From Megascapheus bottae (lineage: Eukaryota; Chordata; Mammalia; Rodentia; Geomyidae), in contig JANJXV010000043.1 in assembly GCA_024803745.1 (NCBI GenBank), positions 6,147,018 to 6,211,017 of the forward strand: a stretch of 64,000 nucleotides of DNA, written 5' to 3'. The notes under the pieces are model-generated. The model ran no database searches, was not told where the DNA came from, and saw nothing but the letters and a program-made list of their open reading frames with translations. Numbering within the stretch: position 1 is the first letter of the stretch; each line of letters begins with the position of its first letter. This document shows, one piece after another, positions 49,308 to 61,244 of this stretch. The position numbers and the translations under genes are program-made.

Positions 49308-49545
49308 AAATAAGCTGGGTGTGGTGGCTCACACTTGTAATCCTAGCTACTCAGGAGGCTGAAATCTGAGGATCAAGGTTCAAATCCAGCCCAGGCATAA
49401 AGGAACCAGAGTCTCTTGTCTCCAATTAACCTCTAGAAAATGGAAAGTGGGGCTTGGCTCAAGGGTAGAGAGGTATCCTTGAGCTAAAGTTCAGGATTAC
49501 AACGCCCAGGATGAGTTCAAGCCCCATTAGCCATCAAAAAAGAAC
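49308..49545 (+). repeat. Type B SINE
   Basis: Second forward copy, placed in the tail of the preceding one. Confidence 0.88.
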
Positions 49546-49887
49546 AATCTTGCAAAATGTAAGGGTGGGGGCAAACGCAAAGAAATATATTAAATTGTTG
49601 AGACAATATTTATGTTCTTCCCACCTATTTTAATAAAAAGCATCCATCAGTTATACAAGAAGGTTCCATTTAACATGTCCACATGTGAAGATGATGTAGC
49701 ATGATCAAAATCAGCCCCACAAGAACTCTCTCATCTGTTCCTCTTCTGAAATCAATCTCAACAAGCTTCATTGTCCCATTTTCACACATGTACATAAAAA
49801 AGTATCAAGTCTTCCTTAAAGAAATAGAAATCTCTAATTTATCTGACAGCAAGTTCAAAATAACCATCTGAAAGATTTTCCTAGGTG

Positions 49888-50085
49888 AGATCAGGAGTTT
49901 GGCCCAGTGGTACCATGCTTGTCTACCATGCACAAAGACCCAGGTTTGATTCCTTGGTACCACATACATAGAAAAATTCCAGAAGTGGTGCTGAGGCTCA
50001 AGTGGTAGAGCTCTAGCCTTGAGGAAGAGGCCCAAGGACAGAGCTCAGGCCCTGAGTTCAACCCCCATGACTGGAAAAAAAAGAC
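49888..50085 (+). repeat. Type T SINE
   Basis: Complete forward copy with GGTTTGATTCC B-box. Confidence 0.9.
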
Positions 50086-50159
50086 CCGCTGAGGGGCTGA
50101 ATACAAGTACACACAAACATCAACAAAATGATGCTTAAAAAAATAAGAGTAAAAATTTA

Positions 50160-50245
50160 GGTAGGCGCCTGTGTTTCACACCTGTAATTCTAGCTACTCG
50201 GGAGGCTGAGATCTCAAGATCATTATCTGAAGCCAGCCTAGGCAT
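50160..50245 (+). repeat. B1-like left half
   Basis: GGTAGGCGCCTGTGTTTCACACC to GCCTAGGC, ending at the old L1. Confidence 0.75.
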
Positions 50246-51590
50246 TTCTCAGTGTAAATCAAGATACCATGAAAATATTACAGGAAGAGGTAGGGAAAGC
50301 ACAAGGGTTCCTAGGCACAGGTCAAAACTTGTTAAGAAAAGATCCAGTATGACAAGAAACCAAAGATCGCATCAAACTGAAGAGTTTCTGCATGGCCAAC
50401 ATGGCTAACAAGATATATAGAAAGCACACAGAATAGGAGATTTTTACCAGCTATGCTTCAGACAAGAAGGGTCTCATATCTAACATTTACCTAGTGCTCA
50501 AAAAATTAAACCCTCAAAAAAAACTTCAGATAAATAACTACCCATTTAATAAGGAGATAAAAGAATTAAAAAGAGGCCAGGAGTTTGTCCTAGTGGTAAA
50601 ATGCTTGCCTAACATGCACAAAGATGCAGATTTGATTCCTCAGTGCCACATACATGGAAAAAACCAGAAGTGGTGCTGTGGCTCAAGTGGTAGAGCTCTA
50701 GCTTTGAGAAAGCCCAAAGACAGTGCTCAGGCCCCGAGGGCAAAGGCCAGGACCGGCAAAAAATAAAGAATTAAAGAGAGACTTCTCAGAAGAAGTAAGA
50801 ATGGCCAATAGACACATGAAGAAATGTTCAACATCTCTTGCCATAAAAGAAATGCAAATAAAGACAACATTGAGATTCCACCTCACCCTAGTTACATGGT
50901 TATTATCAAGAAATAACAATAACAGATTCTGGTGGGAATGTAGCCAAAATGAAACTCTGCTACACAGTTGGTGGGGATGTAAACTTGTTCAACCACTCTA
51001 GACAACAGTATGGAGGTTCCTCAAAATAATATGACCCAGCAGTCCTACTCCTGGTCATCTATGCAACTGGCCACATACAAATCCACCCTAAGGCTACCAG
51101 GGCAACCATACTGGTTCCAACATTGTTTGCCATAGCCAAGATATGGAATCAACCCAGATGCCCTTCAATGGAGAAATGGATCAAGAAAATATGGTGCTTA
51201 TATATACACAGTGGCATTCTATGCTTCCATCAGAAAGAATGACTTTGTGCCATTCATAACAGAATGGAAAGGCTTGTAACAAATTATATTCAGGGAAGTA
51301 AGCCAGATCCAATGAAACATGGGTTGCATGGTTTCCACCATTTTTAATCATTAGAATGTACCTATAAGTCTACAAGTAAACACACTGGATGATAAAAGAC
51401 AAAGACACATTTCAACATGATAAATTTACAGGACTATACACATTCACACAGTGAGACCAAAGAAGGATATTCTTAGGAGAGGATCTCAAAGTCTCAATAG
51501 CTCTGTGCATATGGTCATATAAAATGATATTTATAGACATGAACTCCAAGAAATGGAGACGAAAGGGGTTTATTTGTCTTTGTTTTCTAT
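50245..51590 (+). mobile_element. Old L1 ORF2/3' UTR, ends at receptor C
   Basis: Diverged ORF2 C-terminal text split by a SINE at 50575-50765; 50770-51001 reads S-E-E-V-R-M-A-N-R-H-M-K-K-C-S. The 3' UTR stops without a tail at about 51590, directly against receptor C. Confidence 0.8.
50575..50766 (+). repeat. Type T SINE inside old L1
   Basis: AAAGAATTAAA at its left (50560) and AAAGAATTAAA after the tail (50765) form the target duplication. Confidence 0.92.
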
Positions 51591-51597
51591 CTGTTGC

Positions 51598-52320
51598 TAT
51601 AGGAGGAGAAAGCTTTCCACCTCCCGCCTGGCAATGACACACTGAGTATGGAAGAAACTATTCTAGTGTAGGAAAAAAGGATTCCCGAAGTAGGGAGGAA
51701 ACCAGACATGGCACCCACAAAATACATGATAAGGTCATCGGTGAAGGGATCAGAGCAGGCAAGGCTGAGGAGCTGGGAAGGATCACAGAAGAAATGAGAA
51801 ATGGCCACACTCCTGAAGAAAGTGAGTTGTAAGACCATATAGAGTTATGTAACTGGGACTCCAGCAGGCTGATGACAACAGACACCACAACGTCGAGGGT
51901 CCATCATGACCTTGTAATGCAGGGGTGACAGATGGCCACAAAGTGGTCATAAGCCATGAAAGTCAGAAGCAGACTGTCCAGACAACCAAAAAGCATAAAA
52001 AAGGACATCTGAGTCAGGCACCCACTAGAGGAGATGGCTCTGCTGTGACTCTGTGTGTCCACCAGCATCTTGGGGACTATGGTGGAGGTGAAGCCAATGT
52101 CAGCCAAGGAGAGGATGGAGAGGAAGAAGTACATGTGGTGTGGAGGTGGGGGTCAGAGGTGACAGCCAGAATGATGAGCAGATTTCCGAGCACGGTGATC
52201 AGGTACATGGACAGGAAGAGCCCAAAGAGGACGGACTGTAGCTCAGTGTCATCTGAGAGGCCCAGGAGATGGAACTCAATGACTGGAGTTAGGTTGTGGG
52301 CATCGATGTTGCCTGGGCAC
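51598..52320 (-). pseudogene. Olfactory receptor C: truncated and frameshifted
   Basis: The N-terminal part from 52320 reads [35 protein letters not shown] one-base net loss near 52133, just before MYFFLS, shifts the frame. The next piece (52134-51904) reads [19 protein letters not shown] to [12 protein letters not shown], followed by another break near 51900. The third (51838-51598) covers loop 2 (FFCDPSQLL) to TM6 (GGRWKAFS) and then stops: TM6 and TM7 are missing and an old L1 abuts directly. The exon edge again follows a pyrimidine-rich CAAAAG, but no start exon lies upstream before the duplication boundary at 53492. Confidence 0.9.
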
Positions 52321-52569
52321 CTTTTGAAAATGAAAAAAATGTGTCAAAAGAAAGAAATGTAAGTATACCAGAGTGTGACACTAAAACTACATTGAGATTA
52401 AATCAATCCAACAGGGAAGTTCTCAAGGGAGAGGAAAATCTTATCCAAAATATTAATTTCTGACAAATCCCATCGTCCGTCATTTGCCCTTTGATGCACT
52501 CCATTTATTTAGAGATATACCCAAGTGATGTGCATTTGAGCAATCCAGGTAAAGCTTTGAGTACAATAA

Positions 52570-52797
52570 AATATCTAGTGACTCCCACCTGTAATCCCAG
52601 CTACTCAGGGGACTGGCATCTGAGTACCATTGTTCCAAGCCAGTTGGACATAAAAGTCCATGAGACTCATATCTCCAAATAACCAGCAAAAGGCCAAAAA
52701 TGGAGATCTGACTCAAGTAGTAGAATGCCAGCCTTGAGTACAAAAGCTAAATAACATTGTCCAGAATGCTCAGCATTCAAGTCCCAGGACCGGAAAC
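52570..52797 (+). repeat. Type B SINE
   Basis: Forward copy upstream of receptor C; start diverged. Confidence 0.82.
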
Positions 52798-52804
52798 ATA
52801 AAAC

Positions 52805-53245
52805 TAGATACAATAAAAATTAATAACTTCAATACAGTGTTTTCAACATTGGATAGACCACTAAATAAAATAAAATCACAAAGATAACTCAAAGAGTTAA
52901 ACAGCACCATAGATAAAATAAGCTTAACAGATAGATACCTCCACAGTACTCTATTAGCCTCCTGAGTAGCTCAGATTGTAGGGGTGAGTCACCATCCCTT
53001 CTCAGTCACCCGTTGAACTTTCTATAAGTTAGATCACATTTCAGGCCATAAAGCAAGTCTTAACAAATACCAAAGTGAAAGAAAAGAATTCTCTATATCT
53101 TCAAGGATCCTAAAGGGGAAAAAATGAGAAATTAATTGAAATATACAGACACATGCAGATAGCATGACAAAGTTTTGCATGATCTCTGGGCCGAAGAAGA
53201 AATCAGAGAGGAAATTGAAAATGATTTCATATCATATAAAAATGA
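52805..53245 (+). mobile_element. Old L1 ORF2 fragment (endonuclease region)
   Basis: Diverged text such as ACTTCAATACAGTGTTTTC and TTAGATCACATTTCAGGCCA matches the endonuclease SDH region pattern. A SINE scrap lies at 52955-53000. Confidence 0.6.
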
Positions 53246-53994
53246 TCCAGGCACCAGTGGGGATAGAGGGCCACTGGGGGAAAGAGGGTGGAAGACTCTG
53301 CATTTGGGGCACAGCTTTGAGCAAGCTGCTCCCTTTGCATCTTAATGGTGAGGTTCTTAATGCTACCCAAATCCAGCCTGTCAGGCTCACCCACAGCACT
53401 CACCAGACTATGCCACCATTACCAGGGAGAATAAGAAAGGAATGACCACCCATCCCCTCCGGGATCAGTGGTGCGTGATGGAGAGGAAAGCTCTGTCCTC
53501 AGGACCCACAGAATACCAGAATCCTGTGTGGACTCCTGACACAAGCCTCAAGTCTGGATAGAGATGAAGCAAGACAACTGGACTTGAATCAGTAAACTGC
53601 AAAACTGGAGAACACAAGCTGGTTATTCACAATCATCTAGGTTTGAGAGCTCAAGGCTGAACACTGATCATCAGGCAAATTAGCTCATGGTATCTCTGTC
53701 TCTGAGGACTTGTTAATGTTGATGAAATAGGAACAAAATAAAAACCTAGTATTTTTGGTAAGGCTTGAGACCTTTCACTCCTCAAGGGGGCTATGTCACC
53801 TGGATTCCTTTCTTCTGACTTTAAGATATATAAATCTTTATTTTCCTTTTTCTTTGCTCAAATTTATCTTTAAGTAGTTATGCAGAGGAGTTGCCATTTA
53901 AAAAAAACAGCTTATGAATACAATGCATCTTGACCAGTGTCACCCCTGTCAATATTTTCTAATTCCCATGAATCTTAATAAAATAAATTGTACA

Positions 53995-54287
53995 CACAAA
54001 GGCAAGGTGACTCATGCCTATAATCTCAGAACTTCAAATACTGACATAGGAGAATGAAAAGTTCAAAGCTTGGCTACCTATGAAGACCCTACCTCAAAAA
54101 TAATAAAATAGAATCCTGTAGTTTGGCCTAGTGGTAGAGTGCTTGCCTAGCATGCACGAAGACCCAGGTTCAATTCCTCAGTACCACATTCATAGAAAAG
54201 TGGTGCTGTGGCCCAAGTGGTAGAGCAGTTGCCTTGAGAAAAGCCCAAGGACAGTGGTCAGACCCTGAGTTCAGTCCCAAGGACTGG

Positions 54288-54325
<38 letters not shown>

Positions 54326-54335
54326 TAACAATTAA
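53995..54335 (+). repeat. B1-like half, type T SINE and (TAA)n, right copy
   Basis: Duplicates of 4535-4640, 4651-4828 and 4829-4881. Confidence 0.9.
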
Positions 54336-54489
54336 TAAAATCCAGCACATTTTTTAAAAAATTGTTAATTGCACTAACAGCACACAAATTACATATAAAT
54401 TTGGAGAGTTAGATAAATATCAACAATCAATCATCATTATATATTCTTAGTAGTTTTATCTCTAAGTAAAATTTTTTTTCGTGGTTGTG

Positions 54490-54732
54490 GTTTTTTTGTG
54501 TATGTGAATGACAGCCCTGGGACTTAAACTTGGGGCCTGGGCACTGTCCCCAGTCTTTTACTCAAGGCTACTAGTCTACCATGTGAGTTACAGCTCCATT
54601 TCTGGATTTTCTGGTGGTAAACTGGGGACAAGAGTCTCACAGACATTCCCACTCTGGCTGGCTTTGAACCACAATTCTCACATCTCAGCCTCCTGAATAA
54701 CTAGATTACAGGTGTGAGCCACCAGTGCCTGA
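54490..54732 (-). repeat. Type B SINE, right copy
   Basis: Duplicate of 5040-5282. Confidence 0.85.
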
Positions 54733-54734
54733 AT

Positions 54735-55790
54735 CACAGTATCATACTTAAATTTTTATTTTATCCTATCAAAGTATTTACACACAGGTTTTATATTTCC
54801 ATACAGTTATATAACCAGTTTAAATGAAATTCACACCCAGCATTATTCTTTCTTTCCCTCCTCCCTCATCCTTCCTTCTAGAATCTTCATGGTTTCAATT
54901 GTGTTATTTTCATAGCTACAATCTGTTTCAATACTATTCAGATGTGCATGTATATAGCATCTGCATGTGCCATAGTAGACAAATCTTGATACTTGTCTTT
55001 CTTCTTTTTATCTGTGTCTTTCTACCAGACTTTGTTAACTTTCTTAGTAGCATTAATGAGTCATGTATATACAAGGCTGTTTCATTTTTACACACTTATT
55101 GGTGAACACAGTGCATCTTGATATCTGTCCTTGTTTCACTGAACAAGATAGTCTTTAGTTCTATTCACAAAAGAATGGTATCCTTCTTATAGCATTGTGT
55201 ATATGTACCACAATTTTTATATCCATTGATAGGCACCTGCACAGATTCACAGCTTAACTATTGTGAACAGGGCCCTGATAAACTTGGGTGTGCCTGCATC
55301 TATATGCCAAGTTACATTCCTTTGCATGTATTCTCAGGAGTGGTGAATAAGATTGTGATCTGAGGTTTGTGTTTGCTTTTCCTGCAGTACTAGAGACTGG
55401 ACTCCAAGCCTGGTACTTATTTAGCAAGTGATCTGCCATGAAAAGCCATGTCTCTGTCCTGTGGCTTTTAGCAGGTAGGGTCTCATGTTTTTGCCTGGGA
55501 TATATATTTTTCCCTCTGGGTCTGGTTTACTTTGCTTTTACTGCAGAGATAATGTACAGGGGAGTTATATAAGTTATGCATTGTGTACATTTCTTTCTGA
55601 ACAGTGTCATCTCTTCCCTCATTTTCTCCTGTTTTTGTCCCTTCTGACCACAAGTTTTATAGTTCATTTCCAACACTGTGTCTAGCAAGTATCACTACTG
55701 AATTAGTTCACTCTTTGTCCTATCATCTCTGTGCTTCCCCTTTCCCTCCCCAAAGCAGATAAACTTAAAATCAAGAGAAAAGTATGGAAA
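54735..55790 (-). mobile_element. Old L1 3' regions (right copy)
   Basis: Duplicate of the old L1 pieces at 5285-6345, with the same breaks. Confidence 0.5.
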
Positions 55791-55867
55791 TCAAAAACAG
55801 TGAGAAAAGAGGAAAAACAGGAGGGGGGAAAGCCCACAAAAAGTAAAAAATTTAAAAAACTTCATTT

Positions 55868-56045
55868 TGGCTAGGAGATTGGCCTACTGGTAAAATGCTT
55901 GCCTAGCATGAACAAAGACCCAGTTTCAATTCTTCAGTACCAGATACACAGAAAAAAGCCAAAATTGTGGCAGAGTGCTAGCTTTGAGAAAGCACAAGGA
56001 CAGTGCTCAGGTTCTGAGTCTGAGACCCAGGACTGGCAAAAAAAT
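55868..56045 (+). repeat. Type T SINE, right copy
   Basis: Duplicate of 6425-6625 with a small deletion in the second unit. Confidence 0.88.
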
Positions 56046-56277
56046 CTTCATTTCTATTTCTTGGAGTTCATTTTGATAAACATTAAATGATATGATTATA
56101 TGCTCCTAAATATTGAGCCCTTGTGATTCTCTCCTAAGAATATCCTCATTTGTTCCCACTGTGTGGATGTTTAGAGTCCTATTTAATTAATCATGTGCAA
56201 GTATAATTTTTTGTTTTTTCCTATCCATTGGGTTTACTTCTAAATTCACAGGCATATTCTGATATTACAAATGAGGG

Positions 56278-56562
56278 AAAACACCAGGCATGGTGGCTCA
56301 TGCCTGTAATCCTAGTTATTCAGGAGACTGAGATCTGAAGATCAAGGTTCAAAGCCAGCCTGAGCACAAAAGGACCAGAGACTCTTATCTCCAATTAACC
56401 ACTAGAAAATGGGAAGTGGGGCTTTGCTCAAGTGTAGGGTGGTAGCCTTGAGCTGAAGAGCTCAGTGAAAATGCCCAGGCTCAGGGATAGAGTGATGGCC
56501 TTGAGTTGAAGAGCTCAGGATCAACACCTAGGCTGAGTTCAAGCCCCATGACCCACAAAAAA
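56278..56562 (+). repeat. Type B SINE, whole, right copy
   Basis: Duplicate of the split SINE at 6855-7342; shows the ancestral uninterrupted state. Its right tRNA-like part is partly doubled. Confidence 0.9.
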
Positions 56563-56574
56563 AGAAAAAGAAAC

Positions 56575-57640
56575 CATGAAGCCTATGCTTCTTTGGGTCT
56601 GGCTTACTTTGTTTAATATAATTTTCCCTAGTCTTTCCATTTCCTTACAAATGGGGCAATGTCATCCTTTCTAATTGAAGCATAGAATTCCATTGTGTAT
56701 ATACACATATACCATATTTTCTTGATCCATTCATCCACTGAGGGGCATCTGGATTGATTCTATATCTTGGTTATAGTAAACCTTAACATGGTTGTGCTGG
56801 TGGCTTTAGTACAGCCTGGTTATAGTCATTTGGGTAAAATATCCAGGAATGAGATTGCTGGGTCATAAGGAAGTTTTATGTTTAGTCTCTTGAGGAATCT
56901 CCATATTGCTTTCTCAAGTGGCTGAACAAGTTTACATTCCCACAGTGTAGTAACGTTTTCCTTTTGGCCACATCCCCACCAATATCTGTTATAATTTGTT
57001 TTCTTGATAATGGCCATTCTAACTGGAGTGAGAAAAAATCTCAATGTGGTTTTTATTGACAAATGTTTTAAGGCCAAAAATGGAGAACATTTATTTGTGT
57101 ATCTATTGCCTCTTCTTATTTCTTCATCAAAGAAGTCTCTCTTTAAATGTTTAGCCCACTTATTAACCAGGTGCTTGTTGTTGTCCTTTGAAGGACTTCC
57201 TTTCATTTTTTTGCCAGTCCTGGGACTAGAACTCAGGACTTGGCTCAGGACTGAGCTTCTATCTTTTGCTCAAGGCTAGCATTCCACCACTTGAACCACA
57301 GCACCACTTCTTGGCTTTTTCTGTGTATGAGGTACTAAGGAATTTAACCCAAGCTTGGTGCAGGCTAGGCAAGCACTCTACCACTAGGCCAAACTCCTGG
57401 CCCTTTCAAGAATTTCTTTGGGGTTGGATTAATTTTTTAGCTCTAAGTATATTTTAGATATGAGATTCTTGTCTAATGTATAGCTAGTAAAATCTTTTCC
57501 CATTCTCTTGGCTTTCTAGTTATCTTGCTATCACCCAATGAAGAAGATACAACTTTATCATTAATGTTCAAGAGTTAAACTTTTTTCCTATGTGGAGCTT
57601 GATCTCTTTCTATCTTTTTGTTAACACAAGCTTTGGAAAT
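56575..57640 (-). mobile_element. Old L1 ORF2/3' region split by a SINE (right copy)
   Basis: Duplicate of 7345-8200, but with the 220 bases missing there (56985-57205). The antisense frame 56826-57206 reads HLVNKWAKHLKRDFFDEEIRR, diverged from the younger L1 text. Confidence 0.8.
57213..57405 (-). repeat. Type T SINE, right copy
   Basis: Duplicate of 7780-7972. Confidence 0.9.
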
Positions 57641-57796
57641 CATAATGATGATCCTTATACGTGTAAAAAGGATTGTGTATATAATTAATCGCAATAAAGA
57701 AGAAAGCATCCATCTCTTTTCATGATCCATTTTTATTCTGGTAAAGTACACAGAGAAAAATAACTAACATTCTGACCCATTTAAATTTTTATTAGA

Positions 57797-57939
57797 GGGT
57801 GTGGGAGTGAGGGTAATGCGTACCAAGACATGTGAAAGGGTGTCAATGTATGTGAAATAATGCACCTTCTATCTGGCAAATATCATGTAACCCTTTTACT
57901 AATTACAATAAAAAAATAAAAATAAATAAATAAATAAAT
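57797..57939 (+). mobile_element. Short L1 3' fragment found only in the right copy
   Basis: The last 100 bases of an L1 3' UTR plus an (AAAT)n tail. Target duplication AAATTTTTATTAGA at 57783-57796 and 57940-57953. The left copy has the uninterrupted site near 8347. Confidence 0.95.
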
Positions 57940-58304
57940 AAATTTTTATTAGATATTAGTTACTATTATAATATGGTATGGTATACTATTACAACATGGT
58001 ATGTTTTTTTAACCTTCATCTCAGGAAATTTTCTGTCTGAAATTTCTACACCTTTCATACCTTTCATAATGTGTATAAAGGAATGTACATTAAAATAGAA
58101 CATTTATACATATCAAATAAATGCATCATTGAACGATGTCCTTAAGGAGTGAACATGATCAGCAATTATAACCAAAACATGATTTTTTTTGAAATTTTAT
58201 GTGAACATATTCATCTTTAATTTTTCCAAAACATCATTTTTGCTGTCTGGCTGAATTTAGAGGTCTGCATGCACAGATAGATTCACTTTTCAAAAAACAT
58301 AATG

Positions 58305-58522
58305 CAGGTGATGCTTTACACCTGTATTCTTTCTCACTCAAGAGGCTGAGATCTGAGGATCCCAGCTGAAATCCAGCATCAATAGGAAAATCTGTGAGAC
58401 TCTTATCACCAATTAATCACCAAAGTTTAGAAAGTGGAGGAACGGTTCAAGTGGTAGAGGGACAACCACGAGCATAAAAGTTCAGGAACAGTGCTTAGGT
58501 GCTGAGAACAACTCCCAGGAAC

Positions 58523-58585
<63 letters not shown>

Positions 58586-58590
58586 ACACG
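58305..58590 (+). repeat. Type B SINE and (CA)n, right copy
   Basis: Duplicate of 8645-8992; the CA tract at 58526-58588 is shorter. Confidence 0.9.
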
Positions 58591-58634
58591 AACAGCAAGA
58601 AAACCAACAACATAACCAAATGTAACCAATCTTG

Positions 58635-59580
58635 TCACCAGTTTGCTGCCTTGTAGAGTCTCCTCAGGGCTCTTTTAATGTCCCTGTTCCTCAAGCTGTA
58701 GATGAAGGGGTTCAGAAGAGGAGTGACCACTGTGTACATTGCTGAGGGCACTGCAATATTCCTGGGAGAATGTGACACAGCAGATCCAATGTAGACTCCA
58801 ATTCCTGTCCCAAAGAATAAGCAGACCACAGACAGGTGAGAGCCACAGGTGGAGAAGGCCTTGTATTTCCCTCCTGATGTTGGAATTCTCAGTAGTGAGG
58901 TAGTAATTTTATAATAAGAGAAAAGAGTCCCTAAGGTGGGAAAGAAACCAAATAATGTACCTATAAAATATTTAATGATGTTATCTGTGAAGCTGTGAAC
59001 ACAGGCAAGATCCAGGACTTGAGAAGGGTCACAGAAGAAATTCGGGATTTCCACCTCTCTGAAAGTGGTGATCTGTAATGCCATCAACACATGAAGTTCA
59101 GATTCCAAGATGCTGGTTACAAATGATATCAGAACCAAGGAGACACAGAGATGAGGGTTCATGATGAGTAGGTAATTCAGGGGGTGACAGATGGCCACAA
59201 AGCAGTCATAGGCCATCAAAGTAAGAAGCAAAACTTCCATACTGCCAAAAATGAGAAAAACAGATATCTGGGTGAGGCAGCCCACATAGGAGATGGTTCT
59301 GCTGTGACTCTGAATGTCCACCAACATCTTGGGGACCGTGGTAGAGGTGAAGCCAATGTCAACACAAGACAAGATGGAGAGGAAGAAGTACATGGGGATG
59401 TGGATTTGGGGGTCAGAGGTGACGGCCAGGATGATGAGCAGATTTCCAAGCACAGTGATCAGGTACATGGACAGGAAGAGCCCAAAGAGCATAGGTTGTA
59501 GCTCAAGGTCATCTGAGAGTCCCAGGAGATAAAATTCTGAGATGTGTGTGAGATTATGCAGCCCTATATTTATTGGACAC
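58635..59580 (-). CDS. Olfactory receptor A, family 7 (OR7E-like), main exon
   Basis: This is a seven-transmembrane odorant receptor, expected in the olfactory sensory neuron membrane and coupled to G-olf. Visible motifs in order are an N-terminal glycosylation sequon (NLT) followed by HISEFYLLGL, GNLLI in TM1, PMYFFLS in TM2, MAYDCFVAICHPL after TM3, KAFSTCGSHL in TM6 and [16 protein letters not shown] in TM7. The frame is open to a TGA at 58635-58637. The DRY-type motif reads D-C-F, so the G-protein-contacting arginine is cysteine. There is no in-frame ATG before the conserved start region; an upstream in-frame TAG excludes a longer single exon. The exon edge is placed at 59580, after a pyrimidine-rich AAAG acceptor. 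Joined to 61819-61880 it gives 335 residues. The family 7 call is firm; the OR7E call rests on resemblance of the CP...NLT N-terminus to human OR7E24 as I remember it. Confidence 0.85.
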
Positions 59581-59904
59581 CTTTGATGTAAAAAAGAGAG
59601 CAATAACTACTGAAGAACTCAAAATTCAGCAATAATTTTGAATTCAAGTGTTTTAGTTGAGGACTCTTTTGAGTCCATCAATAATAGTTTCCGTTGTCAT
59701 CTACCCAGTCATCCTGGATTTCTTCTTTCTCATATACCCCTTTTATAAATGCATTTTAGATACTCAACTATGTTAGAACATTACAGGAAGTGCTTTCTTA
59801 TCACAGAAAATACAGCATATTCTTGTAAGATTATTACAAGATATTCCACGGTGGTCTTCTTTCTTTGTGAGATTCATTCTCATACATTCTATAAAGAAAC
59901 TTTC

Positions 59905-60142
59905 TTGCTGGACATGGTGGCTCACACCTGTAATCCTAGCTACTCAGGAGGCTGAGATCTTAGAATCATGGTTCAAAGCCAGCTCGGTGCTAAAGTCCAT
60001 GAAACTCTTATCTCCAATGAACCACCAGAAAACCAGAAGTGGCACTGCGACTCAGGGGTAGGGCTGTAGCCTTAAGCTGAAGAACTCAGAGACAGTACCC
60101 AGGCCCAGAGTTCAAGTCTCCCAAACAACAAAAAGAAAGAAA
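59905..60142 (+). repeat. Type B SINE, right copy, in receptor A intron
   Basis: Duplicate of 10308-10548. Confidence 0.9.
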
Positions 60143-60370
60143 GAAACATTCCTACAAACTTTATTTTATCATAAAGAAATACTAAAGTCATGAATAGTGA
60201 AATTTCTAGAGATATGCTACTTAAAACACTTCATAAAATATACAGAACTGAATTATCAAACATTAATTTCATACAAACAAATCAGTTCTAGAAAATATTG
60301 TACAGCACCTGTTATCTCCCAGGAAATTTCTTCCTCATTCTTTCAGTTACTAATTTCCATCTTGATATTC

Positions 60371-60450
60371 TGTGTGTGTGAGTGTGTGTGTGTTTGTGTG
60401 TGTAAAAGAGAGAGAGAAAAAAAAACAGAGAGACAGAGACAGAGACAGTG
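60371..60450 (+). repeat. (GT)n(GA)n tract at duplication edge
   Basis: GT repeats, then GA/GACA repeats; homology with the left copy is lost inside it. Confidence 0.93.
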
Positions 60451-60459
60451 AGTCCTAGA

Positions 60460-60808
60460 ATTTGAATCTTTCCTTCCTGCCCAAAGTAGTGCTCTTCCAC
60501 GTGAGCCACAGCTCTACCTTTTTTGGGAGTTCAATATCTGTTGTTTAATTGAGAAATGAAAACAATGTTTTTCCATAAACATTCAGGTCTTCATTTCTTT
60601 GTAGACAGATATAATCGACATTGCTTTAGATTGGCTCTAAAGAGAGCCAATCTGATGCACAGCTCCACTTTTGACTTTCAAGTGACTAAATGGAGATAAG
60701 AGCCTCTGGGGTTCTGCTCCCTGGGCTGCCTTTGAACTTGAATCCTCAGAACCTCTCTCAGCCTCTTCAGTAGCTAGGATTGCAGGGGTAAGCCACCAGC
60801 ACTGGGAA
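60460..60808 (-). repeat. Type B SINE, interrupted
   Basis: Right half 60460-60525 and left half about 60655-60808 are separated by about 130 bases containing a hairpin-like GATTGGCTCTAAAGAGAGCC (60628). Confidence 0.6.
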
Positions 60809-61148
60809 TAAAGTATACATTTTTAACTCTTTGCATTTTTCTGAACATGACTAAATCAATACCTGATGTTATATCTACTTTTCCCTGAACCAATTTCAGG
60901 AATTTAGGAGTATGTTGATATGAGCAATGGTGGTTGACATTTAGTCCTTCCTGTTCTGCCATAGATCAAACCTTGCAATTCCTGTACTGATTTCAAGCCA
61001 TGACTCCTGCTTTTCTGTTTTGTGACCAATTAGGAATCTCCCAAAGAAGAAATCAACATCCTCTTCTTGGATGTCAGAGAGAAGTGAGACAGATGCTCTG
61101 GTTTCCACTGTGTGCCTATCAAAGTCTTTAACAAATCCCACTTTCTAA
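60790..61148 (-). other. Possible coding relic in receptor A intron
   Basis: Two adjoining minus-strand frames (61141-60941 and 60962-60790) have protein-like composition, reading GFVKDFDRHTVETRASVSLL and later NVNHHCSYQHTPKFLKLV. I do not recognise the protein. It may be a retrocopy or exon relic with one frameshift, or chance. Confidence 0.25.
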
Positions 61149-61244
61149 AATTTGATATTCTGTTTCAATAGACAAACAGAAATATGGCTTCACAGTTTTC
61201 TTTTTTTAACCTCACCATCTACCACAGCTTCTAAAAGAGTAGTG

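Larger units (their letters stand above)
53492..60416. repeat. Segmental duplication, right copy
   Basis: This block matches 4034-10796 in the same orientation almost base for base, and includes receptor A (D in the left copy), several SINEs, old L1 pieces and microsatellites. Differences specific to this copy are an L1 3' fragment at 57797-57939, an extra stretch of about 55 bases near 58190-58245 and a shorter (CA) tract. It keeps 220 bases of old L1 (about 56985-57205) that the left copy lost. The receptor start exon lies 1.4 kb beyond its right end. Confidence 0.93.

Noticed and set aside
53164..53445. 93-codon frame
   Set aside because: Its first third is old L1 ORF2 sequence and the rest has no recognisable features.
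52321..53490. A start exon for receptor C
   Set aside because: No CA plus GTAAGT donor with a matching peptide was found upstream before the duplication boundary.
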